A stretch of 40,471 bases of DNA. It comes from Phaeoceros laevis (lineage: Eukaryota > Anthocerotophyta > Anthocerotopsida > Notothyladales). This document shows positions 28,106 through 37,790 of this stretch, piece after piece. The notes beneath the pieces were generated by a model. The model saw only the letters and a list, made by a program, of their open reading frames with translations. It was not told the origin of the DNA and searched no databases. The stretch spans positions 56,687 to 97,157 of the forward strand of contig JBNGIQ010009103.1 in the NCBI GenBank assembly GCA_049999765.1, in the 5' to 3' direction. Both the position numbers and the translations under genes were made by a program. Positions within the stretch are counted from its first letter, which is position 1. Every line of letters begins with the position of its first letter.

Positions 28106-28223
28106 GAGGGCAGACGGGTAGGGGGCAGACGGGTAGGGTCCGTAGATAGATTGAGTAGGGGCCACAGTCATTTTGTTGCACGGTTAGCACGCGCCTAGAT
28201 TGTTAATAAATTCATTCATTCAA

Positions 28224-28332
28224 GGCAAGGGAAACATGAAATCGGTCCATTCAAGTTTTTTTACTATGTTTAAATTCCTATACACTCTAACCGCTAACAG
28301 GTCTGCCTACTAGACAGTCCCCCACAAAAGGC
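28224..28332 (+). repeat. Dispersed repeat shared with 13181-13308
   Basis: This is the plus-strand copy of the repeat found inverted at 13181-13308. It carries TATACACTCTAACCGCTAAC, GTCTGCCTACTA and GACAGTCCCCCACAAAAGGC, and lacks about 20 bp present in the other copy. Its last 20-25 bp seed the tandem repeats that follow. Confidence 0.75.
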
Positions 28333-28615
28333 AATAGACAGTCCCCCACAGAAGGCAAACCCCACAAAAGGCAATAGACAGTCCCCTACAAAAGGCAAAC
28401 CTGATTCCCCTGTGAAGTCTGTAAGGTGTGTTTCACCCCACTATTACATGTTTCACCCCACTATTACAAAAGGCAACACACCTGATTCCCCTCACTATTA
28501 CAAAAGGCAACACACCTGATTCCCCTGTGAAGTCTCTAAGGTGTGTTTCACCCCACTATTACTACTACAAGTCTCTAAGGTATGTTTCACCCCACTATTA
28601 CTACTACTAAGTGCA
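28312..28615 (+). repeat. Nested short tandem repeats
   Basis: GACAGTCCCC-ACA-AAGGCAA recurs three times (28313-28400). Then a larger unit, CACCTGATTCCCCTGTGAAG plus TCT-TAAGGTGTGTTTCACCCC and ACTATTAC, is present complete or in part about four times to 28615. It ends in ACTACTACTA. The stepwise shortening suggests repeated slippage. No gene is present. Confidence 0.8.
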
Positions 28616-28653
28616 TCTCCCCTCCTCCCAACTCTTCTGTTACAAAAGTGGTA

Positions 28654-28719
28654 CCGGATGTCCGATGCATCCCCCCTCCTCCCAGCTCCTCTCCTAGAAG
28701 GGATGTACCGGATGTCCGG
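28654..28719. repeat. CCGGATGTCCGG palindrome cluster B (2 sites)
   Basis: CCGGATGTCCGA at 28654 and CCGGATGTCCGG at 28708 are 54 bp apart. Each is preceded by a CCTCCTCCCA-CTC-TCT-TA(G/C)AA(A/G)-type segment. That spacer also occurs in cluster A, so palindrome and spacer form one roughly 54-bp unit. The cluster lies about 150 bp beyond the end of the minus-strand gene at 28871. Confidence 0.8.
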
Positions 28720-28870
28720 CCCACTCCATTAATAGAAGGTGCAGGAGGTGTTGCGCCGATGGTGTTGGAACTTGTTGCGCTCACCTCCAATACTACTTTT
28801 GTGGAGGTATGCATGAAACGCATCGTCGTCCTGCACATGGACACAACATGCATATGGGAATTTTCACACA

Positions 28871-29704
28871 CTACACATGAATTGTACATGCAGACAATTG
28901 AAAACAATCATTAATTACATCCGGTTTGTTCAAATGTGGAGAAAGTTTGTCCCGGAATTTGTCAGATCCGCAACCACTAATTTCGAAGTCCTTCACAGTT
29001 ACACTGATCACATGACAATGCTTGGGTCCAAAGGCAAATACAGGGGGCCTCCCATCTTCGGTCAGCAGAAAAAAAATTCGGGATTGAGCACCATTGCGAT
29101 CAAACTTGCTCTGCAAAATTGCTCCACCACATTTCTACCTTGCCTGAAGCTTGTCATGTACAAAACAATAGAAATGTTTTGAACGCTTAGCGGATGGCTG
29201 GATACTCCACTCCTTGTTCTCAAACCCATAGACAGGAATGTTAGGTGCCATCATCCACAAAGTAACATTCATTGCGTGTTTGTTGTAAGCTGGCTTGCAG
29301 GTTGCATCCAAAATATGTGGCCCATCAACATGTGATGCATCAACAGCATGAAATGGTCCCCCCTTAAGAGATAAAGCATAGGGCGGGGGGTCTGTTCTCA
29401 TCTCCTCGAACCATGTGCCTGCAGGGCTCTGCCTTGGTGGTGTTGTTGGTCGTGCTGGGCCTGGGGGGACGAGGGGCTCAGGTTCAGGGACAGGGGTGTC
29501 GTGAGTTGCAGCAGGGCTATCGTCGGTTCCTGGTTTCCTTGCCCGGCGATCTTGCTGTTTCGCTGTAGCGCGTTTTGGTGGTTTCGCTAGAGGCGCTCGG
29601 ACTGGTACTTCAAGATCTTCTGGTGGAGGCTTCTCTCCAACCTGCTTTTTTTGGCGGCTTCCTTTCCCTCGTCCTCGTCCTCCCATTGCCTGCGAAACAC
29701 ACAC
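28871..29704 (-). pseudogene. Unrecognised gene with basic/Pro-rich N-terminus and one internal stop
   Basis: I do not recognise the family. On the minus strand it begins MGGRGRGKGSRQKKQ at 29686, just after a TTTCGCAG that looks like a 3' splice site, so the five codons upstream (MCVSQ) may be intronic. Residues to about 60 are Lys/Arg-rich and the next 35 are Pro-rich (PVPEPEPLVPPGPARPTTPP). A globular region follows: GTWFEEMRTDPPPYALSL, GPFHAVDASHVDGPHILDAT, MNVTLWMMAPNIPVYGFENK. A TAG at about 29135-29137 interrupts, after which the same frame continues with KCGGAILQSKFDRNGAQSR, PVFAFGPKHCHVISVTVKDF and LSPHLNKPDVINDC to 28871. One stop and no frameshift over about 270 codons makes this the best-preserved unfamiliar frame in the window. 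The TAG could be a recent mutation or an assembly error. Palindrome cluster C lies directly upstream. Confidence 0.5.
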
Positions 29705-29767
29705 GACTTTGTTAATTCAATAGCAAAGGAAAGTCTTGCACCTACATCTACCACTACTCCACAAGTG

Positions 29768-29949
29768 CCGGATGTCCGGTGCACAAGGCCGCTACCACCC
29801 TGCCTAAGCTGTGCCGGATGTCCGGTGCACAAGGTTGCCACCACCCTGCCTAAGCTCTGCCGGATGTCCGGTACAACTTTCGTGCTGGTTGAAGCGATGT
29901 AAAGTGCTGGATGTCCGGTACACTCATGCACCTGGTACCGAACGTCCGG
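29768..29949. repeat. CCGGATGTCCGG palindrome cluster C (5 sites)
   Basis: Exact CCGGATGTCCGG at 29768, 29814 and 29860 forms a 46-bp tandem (spacer GTGCACAAGG-GCCACCACCC-like). It is followed by CTGGATGTCCGG at 29907 and CCGAACGTCCGG at 29938. The cluster sits immediately 5' of the minus-strand gene at 28871-29704 and then abuts PPR sequence at about 29950. Confidence 0.9.
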
Positions 29950-31440
29950 TACACCACATATTTGCAAACATGTCCACCAGGCAGGTGCCAACCTGTCCAT
30001 CATCTAGCACACCTCTTTTGACAATCTTCGAGTGCGGTTCCCTGCTCTTCGATATGGCACTACGCTTGGACACGCGTTCAGATGGCACGCAATAGTAGTA
30101 GGGTCAGCCAAAATGCCGCCGTCCCTCCTCCATTTGCCCAAACACATCATGCGCGTTCTGGATGCGTGCTTGCTGTGCCTACCCAGGTATCAGGGCATTC
30201 CATTTCACCACATCCTTTGTGGAGCTCTCTCCACCACATCCAGCAGGCTCTTCTGACAATCGATGAGTGCAGCTGTCTCCACCACTACACCATCCAGCAC
30301 CTCTTCTGGCAATCGTGAGTGCAGCTCACTCCACCACATCCACCAGACCTCATTTGACACTCCATGAGTGCAGCTCCCTCCACCACTACACCATCCAGCA
30401 CACCTCTTGTGACAATCATGAGTGCAGCTCCCTCCACCACATCCTGCAGACCTCTTTTGACAATCGTTGAGTGCAGCTGCCTCCACCCCTATACCATACA
30501 GCATACTTATTTTTACAAATGTTGAGTGCAGCTCCCTGCCCTTCTGCAAGGCACCAGTGCTTGCACACGCCTTCAGAAGGCAAGTGAAAGGGACACGGTT
30601 AGCCAGAATGAGGCCCGCCTCCTCCATTTCTCCTTACACAACAAGCGCCTCTTGGTTGAGAGAATGTCGTGCATAAATCTGTCCACCTGTCAAAAACCTG
30701 GCCTCCCACTAGACCATCCAATAGACCTCTTTTCATAATCGTTCCCACCACCACACCATTTCAGCAGAACTCTTTTGACAATCGTTGAGTGCAGCTGCCT
30801 GTCTGGAAGGCACCAGTGCTTGCACACGCCTTCCAAAGCCAAGCAAAAGTAACATCGGTGGCCAGATTCATGCCCGCCTCCTCCATTTCTCCATGCACAA
30901 CAAGCGCCTCTCGCACGAGTCCTTCTCTACATACCCAGCAATGAGGGCATTCTATGTTTCCACATTCTTTGTGTGCATGTTGCCAAAAACCTGGCATCCA
31001 CGTTCCAGATCACGTCCACCACGCAGGTTTCCACCACAACAACCAACAGACCTCATTGCTTGCAGCTGCCTGCCTGTCTGCAAGGCACCAGTGCTTGCAC
31101 ACGCCCATAGAAGGCAGCAACAGTAACATCGTTAGCCAAATTGATGCCCCCTTCTTCCATTTGTCCATACACAACAACCGCTGCTTGGCCGAGTCCTTGC
31201 TGTGCATACCCAGCAATCAGGGCATTCCGTGTCAGCACATTCCTTGTGTCCATGCTATGAAAAACCTGACGGGCCCCACCTCCATCTGCTTTCTCGTCTA
31301 GCAGGCAGGTGCCCACCACTACCCCATCCAACAGACGTATTCTGCAAGTTAGCCACCATGAGGCCCGCCTCCTCCAGGTCTCCATACACTACAAGCGCCT
31401 CTTGGCCGAGTCCTTGCTGTGCATCAAATCCATGGCTGCC
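29950..31440 (-). pseudogene. PPR module array with internal minisatellite
   Basis: Minus-strand reading gives at least five broken modules. Clear pieces are VRQ/ARQVFHSMDTRN with TRNALIAGYAQQGLGQAAVV and YGQMEEGGINLANDVTV (31300-31100), CPHCWVCREGLVREALVVHG, EMEEAGMNLATDVTFAWL and KACASTGAFQTG (30960-30790), and MEEAGLILANRVPFTC with KACASTGALQKGRELHS (30627-30530). Between 30265 and 30530 the module linker is expanded into a tandem array. A last module at 30170-29950 reads into palindrome cluster C. Diagnostic VVG-CLVDMYAKCG positions are mostly degenerate here, more so than at 1-2.7 kb, so this array looks older or less constrained. No ends of a real PPR gene are present. Confidence 0.8.
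30265..30530 (-). repeat. Roughly 103-bp dimeric tandem repeat in the PPR linker
   Basis: GAGTGCAGCT (GAGTGCAGC-x) starts at 30265, 30317, 30366, 30420, 30469 and 30524, with steps of 52, 49, 54, 49 and 55. Alternate units carry CCACCACTACACCATCCAGC and CCACCACATCC-CAG. The sequence is the PPR segment for HSRLSKEVCWM repeated. Confidence 0.85.
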
Positions 31441-32596
31441 GCAAGCCACGCAACTAGCTTGCTAGCTAGTTCTCGAGCACAGCGGCAGAGGCCGGCCGTC
31501 CCGGGCAGAAGGCACACCGACATCAACTATCCAGCACATCAACAAAAAAAGGGAAAGAAGCAAACCCCAAGTGCGGCGTGCTGAGAACGCTGGTGGCGGC
31601 TGTCCGGGACGTCGTGCCGATGCGGACCCTCTCCAAGGTGCCTTGCAGGTGCATTGCGAAACCTCTCGACGGTGTGTGCCGGCGCGGCGCGGAACCTCCC
31701 CAAGGCGTGTGGCAGCGCGAACCCTCCCCAAGGTGCATCGAAGACCTGGAAGGAGATGGGTGTGGAAGGCAGACGGCAGACCGTATGGGAGATGGACCGA
31801 CTTAGGGCACATACACGCATGTAGGGTGTCGGACATCCAGTATGTAGTTAGAAAGTTATGTAACTAGCAGTGATTTGGCAGTTTGTTGAGTTTCGCAGTG
31901 CATAATTGAGTTTTGCCATGGTTTTGCCAAGGCTGGCAAAACCATCTGGAAGTCGCCACGTGGCACGGGCAAAACTATATGGCGAAATGGCGATATGGCT
32001 AAACCTGGAGTTCCCGTTGAAGTAGTAAGGAAAGCGTTGTTTTGAAGAGGGTGGAATGTGTGGACCTGCGGTGGCCGGGAAAGCGGTCCCGAGCATGGCG
32101 ACCACAGAGTTGGTGTGCAACATAGAAGCAAGCTTGGTGGACACGCATTTCTGTTGCGAACTGCCTTGTGTGCCCATCTTTGACACATGCATTGTGCTGT
32201 GCAGACCGTGGAAACCCTTCCCGGCCACCGAGAGTGACATCGACTGCAAAACAAGGACATGGAACGCCCACAATTTGTGAAGGTCAGGAAGCATGCTGGT
32301 GGACCTTTGCGCAGTGGAGATGTGGATGATCTGCTGCCTATAGGTTCCACAAAACCTCTGCCACAGTGCGTGAAAAGGCCTAGAGCCAGGAAGCTTGCGT
32401 ACGAGGCAGCCACATCAGGCAATGCACAAACTCACAATCCGGAACCACTAGCCCAAAGCTCTGTGTGTGAAGAGGCTTGAGGTGTCGGGCCCCAGGTGGT
32501 TCACTGCGCAAATGCACCTCCTTGCTTGGCAGCAAAGTTTGGCTTCGTCCCAGATTAATCTGTGGCAGGCCAAAGCATAGCGGGCCTTCTACTCTA
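31441..32596. other. Low-information interval
   Basis: Apart from the minisatellite at 31600-31740 I recognise nothing coding. Overlapping frames of 60-190 codons occur on both strands at 31850-32480 with no domain. A lone TCGGACATCCAG (31829-31840), a decayed CCGGATGTCCGG site in reverse, lies here. So does an imperfect 20-bp palindrome, AACTAGCTTGCTAGCTAGTT (31450-31469). Confidence 0.5.
31600..31740 (+). repeat. GC-rich minisatellite of about 30 bp
   Basis: ACCCTCTCCAAGGTG, ACCTCTCGACGGTG, ACCTCCCCAAGGCG and ACCCTCCCCAAGGTG begin near 31627, 31660, 31692 and 31720 within otherwise GC-rich sequence. Frames are open on both strands here, as expected of any GC-rich repeat, so no CDS is called. 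Confidence 0.65.
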
Positions 32597-32642
32597 TGGG
32601 ACCGTGTCAACCTCCTCAAATAGTCACACACACACACACACA
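32597..32642 (+). repeat. Microsatellite-tailed dispersed repeat, 3' end only (copy 3)
   Basis: TGGGACCGTGTCAACCTCCT, then CAAATAGT and (CA)9 repeat the last 25 bp and tail of copies 1 and 2. Sequence upstream of TGGGACCG is unrelated, so only the 3' end is present. This 5' truncation is typical of retroposed sequences. Confidence 0.7.
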
Positions 32643-32712
32643 TACTGTGTTTGCAGTATGTATGTGTGTGATAGTGAAGTTTGTGAAAAATGCTAATTTT
32701 GCATTTCACATA
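32637..32712. other. Two adjacent hairpins
   Basis: CACACATACTG-TGTTTG-CAGTATGTATGTGTG folds into a long stem with a short loop. It is followed by TGTGAAAAATGC-TAATTTT-GCATTTCACA (about 32683-32712), a second stem with a 2-nt bulge. The first hairpin recurs almost unchanged at 35348-35381. Confidence 0.75.
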
Positions 32713-33160
32713 TGCTTTGTGAAAAACGTGTTTGGCTTTGTAACCACATGAGTTGTGGGTTCTTGGTACAGCTAGTCCACATGACGAAGACTCAAACGGA
32801 TGATATCCTAGCTGAGCATATGTGGTCATGAAGGCGTGATAAAGCACTTTTTTCCTGAGACCAGCAGCAGCAAAGAATAAGGCTGCAGTCATGTTAAGAG
32901 AGGTAAGGGGCACTACCCACTTGTACTACGCAGTTATGTTGACCTAGTATTGGTGGCTGCTGCACACTGACCAAGGCCAGACAGGCCTCCAGAAATGTAC
33001 ATGTGCCAGATGGATGGATCTGATACATTCACGTTACAATTAAAGACTGGGTAATCATAAAATATACATTCTTTCTCTCTCACACCCTTGCCGACAAGGC
33101 ATATTCCATGTTTAACACCGCCGTCATGTCTTAAATGACCTTGCCCGGCCCCCAAATGCC

Positions 33161-33170
33161 CTTATAAGCC
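33161..33170 (+). promoter_or_regulatory. Putative TATA box, unit 1
   Basis: CTTATAAGCC is followed about 30 bp later by the start of a long CT-rich stretch, as in many plant promoters and LTRs. The position is equivalent to the TATA of unit 2 at 36031. Confidence 0.4.
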
Positions 33171-34290
33171 CAATGATTGCAGTAGATTGATCAAGCGTTT
33201 ACAGTCTATTGCCCTCTCTCATTTTCCCGCCTCCATGCTCTTCTACTACCTGCCCCCTTGGGTCCCCTTGTCCAGCATACTTTCTCAAGACCTTTGTTGC
33301 CATCAGTTCGTTTTTTGAAGCTTTGCCTAGCTGCTGCCTAGACATTGCTTGTCTGCAGCATTCTGGAAGGATTTGCTGATACCGCAGATCTGCTGCCAAG
33401 TTTCTGAGTGTCCTGCTTGTCCTACTCCAGGCCTGCTGGCAAGTTTTTGAGTCCCTTGCTTGCCCTACACTTCCTTTTTCGAATACCAAGTGCTGTCACA
33501 GGTTTTTTGACAAGGTTTTTTGAAGCTACGCTGCTATTTCCAGTCCTCCTGCCAGCCTACTCTCTGCCTAGATACCCTGCAGTCTCTCTGCCACATTCTT
33601 CCTGCCACACACACTCTCCCTGCCACTTCTGATGCTAATTTTTTCCTGCCGGTGCTGCTGTTGTTTGGAGAAACAAGTTGGGCTGTTTTTTGTCACAAGG
33701 AGTAAAGGACAACAATGTCTCTGCCATCTACTGCTGCAGTTGAGGTCCAATGCTACTTACCGCTTTTTCCTTTTGATTGCCTGGGTCCCTGAATTTGGCT
33801 AGGTATGAAGCACTGCTCAGATTCTGGTAGATAGAGGTCAAACTAACAAAATGTGGAGATCGGTCCTTGCACAAATGCAGTTGGGGGAGGGTTTGCCAAG
33901 GAGCTTTCCATAAACCCTTACCGTGAGGTTGCTTGGCACTGATGAGGAGTGACGGAGGCATGGTTCACCACCATGTGCCCTGCTGCATTTGCTTGAGTAT
34001 ACTTTTGTGGTTGGTAAACCCCAGAGGCTGCTCTGCGCAAGAGTAGTGTTTTGGCAGATGCCTTTCTGCCAAACAAGCATAGAAAGCAGTGTTTAAGACA
34101 ATGTTTTTTGAGAGCATGAATGGAATGAGGGTACCTGAATTCATATTTGGTGTCTCAGCATGTGCCACTTTGACACCGCACAAGGTTCTTTTTGTACCTG
34201 AAATGCTGCTAGGATCTGCATAATTGTAGACGGGACTGAAAAATGCTTGAGGCTAAGTGGCAGCCCGGGCCTGATGACCACCTGCAGCAA

Positions 34291-34816
34291 GGTCAGACCG
34301 ACCACGGGCATTAGACCTGTAGAAAAAATGCCAGACAGCCACCACATGATGGTGTTCCAACACTAGTCTGGACAGGACAAACAAGTTAGGAGGACAAACC
34401 GCTAGGCACAGGTCAGACAGACCAACATACTTTAAGAAAACCTTCTGGTCAGATTGACCCACTGAATGCTGCTTGGACAAATCTTAAACGAATGCCAACA
34501 AGCGTACACACAGGTTTTTATGTTCCTTATAATGTTTGCTGGTTCTAACAGCAGGTTTTCTTGTAAACCTGTACATCGAAGACACTAACATGAGTATTGA
34601 GGAGAATTTTAGACTGTCACAACATGATGTGAGTTTCTGCTTGTACCTGTAAGAGACAGTGGCTACGCAAGACATCGTAATGGCCAGACTGGTGAGCAAA
34701 AAGGCAAACGGACATCGTGAACAAACAGAAAAACGGCCAGACAGACCAACACACAACTTGGTAGAGTGAGGTCAGACAGACCGTCATAGTTAAAAAGCCT
34801 TACGGTCAGAATGACC
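34291..34816. repeat. GGTCAGANNGACC sites and an internal duplication
   Basis: Inverted-repeat sites GGTC-N5-GACC lie at 34291, 34411, 34447, 34770 and 34804, with a near match at 34735. Two (34447, 34804) are GGTCA-N3-TGACC. The pairs 34411/34447 and 34770/34804 belong to a roughly 80-bp segment duplicated about 359 bp apart (GGTCAGACAGACC, then TTTAA-AA-CCTT, then GGTCAGA-TGACC). Confidence 0.75.
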
Positions 34817-35347
34817 TTCTAAACGATTGCTCGAACAAGTCTCAGATGACCACGCTTGCTTCGTGACTGGTAAGATGCCGCATACTTTGTAAATTTTTGT
34901 GACATGGTGTTGCGATAAAACGAACGGCGATACGCAGACAATGTGTTACCGCTATTTGGCATTTTAGGGCTGACTACCGGGATGCTGAAAACCTCGTCAT
35001 TGCCAGAGTACTGCAAACTTCATAAAGTGCTGAAAATGCCGTGACAAGCTTCATGACATGAACACACGGTATAATGCCAGGACTCGGCAGCCTGCACCAA
35101 AACCCGGGCCAGCAAAGCTGTGAGGCAGTAGTAGTGTCTTGAAAAATGGCTTGTCGTTTTGTCCAAGTAACTGCAAAAGGTATGCAGCCTCATGCGATGT
35201 AATGCAGGCACTGCAAGAAATCTTGACCTATCTAGAACATGCCATGAGTTTCAGCCCTGGGCCAAGGCAGGTCCCCGTCCAGGGCAATGTTGCAGTACTT
35301 AGTCCTTGACAGATGCCGAGATCATACTGTATGAATGTATGAAATGC

Positions 35348-37790
35348 AAACACACATACTGCGTTTGCAGTATGCATGTGTGTGATTTTGATTATGTTGT
35401 AAAGTTGTGTGCTGAGATGCAGGAATTGCAAATGCAAATTCTGTTTAATACAAATTTGCCAAGATGTGTTACTTAAGCTGATTATCAGTATGGTTGCAGC
35501 AGGTCTCTTACTTGCAAGAATTTAGGTCATGCTGAATGGAATTCGTGCTGTACACAGGAAGCATACTGCCTCCATACTTGTACGAAATAGGATACTCCTA
35601 CACCCGACTGGTGACAAGAAACATCTCGAAAGTTCTAGCCAGACGGGCGCCGGCAAGTCTTTATGAACAAATACTTGTCATTAAATACGCACTGAGCTTT
35701 GACACGGAAAACGTGCAATTGGACAAATGATTGAGTGCTTTTTTGCGATACGCATGGGACATAACGGTTCCCGCCTTCTACAGAATTTCTCTGGAGGTTA
35801 CCGCTCATAACTACATGACGGCTTCCCTTCACAATGATGGAGCTGGTTTTCAGCATGCCAGGGACGGCTGGACAGCTGCCGCAGTCTCAAGCTGCCACAC
35901 TGGTATTGTTTGAAAGAAGTGCCAATTTTTATGTAGAGAGAGTGACAAGTTGGGCTCGGCCCAAGGATTCCCTGCTCTGGGCTGCTAATCTCGGCCTCAT
36001 AACATTTATTACGTCCTAACTCATCAAGCCTATATAAACCACACCTATTCATCTCCCTGATTCATTGTGCTTCAGTCTCACATCCTGTCACACTCCCGCC
36101 TAGCTTGCTCTCTTCAGCCTTCTACTCTCAGTAAGCCCTGAGCCTTTGTTGCTCCAGCTGTCCACAGCCCTCTGCTGTGCAAGCCTATTTGTCTCCATCC
36201 CACTCAGCTTTGTCTCAACGTTGTGTTGCTGCTGAGTACCCTCCGTTGCCTGATCCATTTCATTCCTTCTAATTCTGTTGCCTACCTGCCCCTTCAATAG
36301 ACCTCTCCACCTCCCTGCCAAGTCCATTTCTTTTATAATTTTGTTGCCCACCTGCTGAAAATCTTGCAAACGGTCTGTCTCCATTCTAGCTCAGTGCCAA
36401 GCTTCCTGTTGGTCCCGTCCATATCCCTGCATAACTAAACCCGGCTCCAAAGCTACCGTACTACTTCAATTTGTACTCCAGTTGTTGTATACTCACTGAG
36501 CCTGTGAATAGTTTCTGCTGTCCAGCAGCTCCTTTCCAGTTCCTTTACAGCTCCTTTCCAGTCTACGGTCATACCTGCTTGCTGGTCCTTTTCCAGGTGA
36601 ACTGCTCTACAGCCTATTCTTTATTCTCAGTTCTCAGCTCTCTGTCCACTGTTTGCCCTGTTGACCCACATTCTATTTGCCTACATTCACGGTACTGAGG
36701 GGAGAAGAACAGGGTTCTTGTGGAGATCAGTGCAGCCACGATATCCTAGCCAACACAGGAGGTGGCTTTCAGGCCGTTTTTCAGTCACCTACCCTTGCTG
36801 CTATCTTTTGATGATTGTCACAGTTTGGCTTGTGATTCGTTGTCGTAGGTAGTGATCCTTGCAATAGCAGTAGCTTAGTAAGGACTAACAAATTGTGTAA
36901 TCAAGCTGAATGATAGGAAACGATGCACAGGTCACGATTGGGGAGGGTTTACCAAGAGTACTTCCAGAAACCCTTGCGATGAGCCCACTTGGTACTGATG
37001 AGGAGTGGGGGAGGCATGGCTCACCCCATGCACCCATCGTGATACTATTGGATTAGTGTTGGCAGTTGGTTTACTGGTTGCACTATCCTTGGCAGTAATT
37101 CTGCTGGTGATATTCACAGCAGCCTGAGTGTTAGAAACATCGTCAAGTTGCATGTTATGAAAAGTTGCTGCCTGCACACTGAAATTGAATGTTCAAGCTG
37201 TGACAAGCACAATGCGAGTATCTGGCTAAGTCGCTTGCACTTTAGTATTCATGTCTCTACAACAAACGACATGTAGAAAGTTAGGGTAACTAGTACTCAT
37301 CTTGTGTGAAGCAGCTGGATTGTGGATCCGTCAATGCTCGCATGTAGGAAGGCATACAGCAGTCCCGAGTAGTAGAATGTTGAGCACTCTGTGACAAGTT
37401 TGCAGTCAAGGGTACATGCCTTCTGCCCAGACCGGGCCTCCAGAATCACCTGCCTAGCATACGGTATGCGCAAAAAAAAGCTAGACAGGCCAACTGCCGA
37501 ACAGGCATAAAAGACGGGCATAGCGGTGTTCTGTAAGGACCAAGACTTGGCCCAATACATCCGAGCTTGTTGGTGCATCATTGCTGCACTGTTTTGATCA
37601 AGAACGGGACTGATGCCTCATGACAATGACTAGTACGGGCACTACAAGAAGTCTCGATTTGTCTTAGTTACTGTCCCAAGACTTGAAGCCTGGTACAAGG
37701 CAGGCCCTTGTACGAAGGCAATGTCACAACTGTCTTAGGTCAGATGACAAAAGACATTGTATATATGTATGTCAAGCAAACACACACACT
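35348..37790 (+). repeat. Large tandem unit 2
   Basis: The unit starts with CACACATACTGCGTTTGCAG at 35348 and ends near CAAGCAAACACACACACTTG at 37775-37794, where only half the hairpin survives. It has a TATA box at 36031, a CT-rich leader, then GGGGAGGGTTTACCAAGAGT, AAACCCTTGCGATGAG, TTGGTACTGATGAGGAGTGG and GGAGGCATGGCTCACC (36940-37025), and AAGGCAGGCCCTTGTACGAA near 37690. The order matches unit 1. Identity is moderate and the CT-rich leaders align poorly. Confidence 0.6.
36031..36040 (+). promoter_or_regulatory. Putative TATA box, unit 2
   Basis: CCTATATAAACC is a near-ideal plant TATA box, and a pyrimidine-rich stretch starting about 30 bp downstream continues for some 600 bp. A transcript starting near 36062 is predicted. 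Confidence 0.5.

Larger units (their letters stand above)
32640..35347 (+). repeat. Large tandem unit 1
   Basis: The unit runs from the hairpin at 32640 to the same hairpin at 35348. Inside are a TATA-like CTTATAAGCC at 33161, about 550 bp of CT-rich leader-like sequence, and segments shared in order with unit 2: GGGGGAGGGTTTGCCAAG, AAACCCTTACCGTGAGG, TTGGCACTGATGAGGAGTG and GGAGGCATGG-TCACC, then CAAGGCAGGTCCC near the end. No coding potential is convincing. A tandemly arrayed transposon, LTR-like promoter units or a complex satellite are possible. Confidence 0.6.

Noticed and set aside
28312-28615. CRISPR-like array of repeats and spacers
   Set aside because: Units vary in length and overlap each other, spacers are not unique, and the context is eukaryotic.
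29768-29949. CRISPR-like array built from CCGGATGTCCGG
   Set aside because: The 46-bp units are nearly identical including the spacers, so this is an ordinary tandem repeat with a palindromic core.
31462-31867. Overlapping ORFs in GC-rich DNA on both strands
   Set aside because: Low stop frequency is expected from GC-rich tandem repeats, and no frame has recognisable content.
31848-32480. Overlapping 75-190-codon frames on both strands
   Set aside because: None has a domain, a good start context or consistent composition. They look like chance frames in neutral sequence.
34291-34816. Estrogen-response-element resemblance of GGTCAnnnTGACC taken as nuclear receptor sites
   Set aside because: Plants lack nuclear receptors of that class. 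Only the symmetry is meaningful here.
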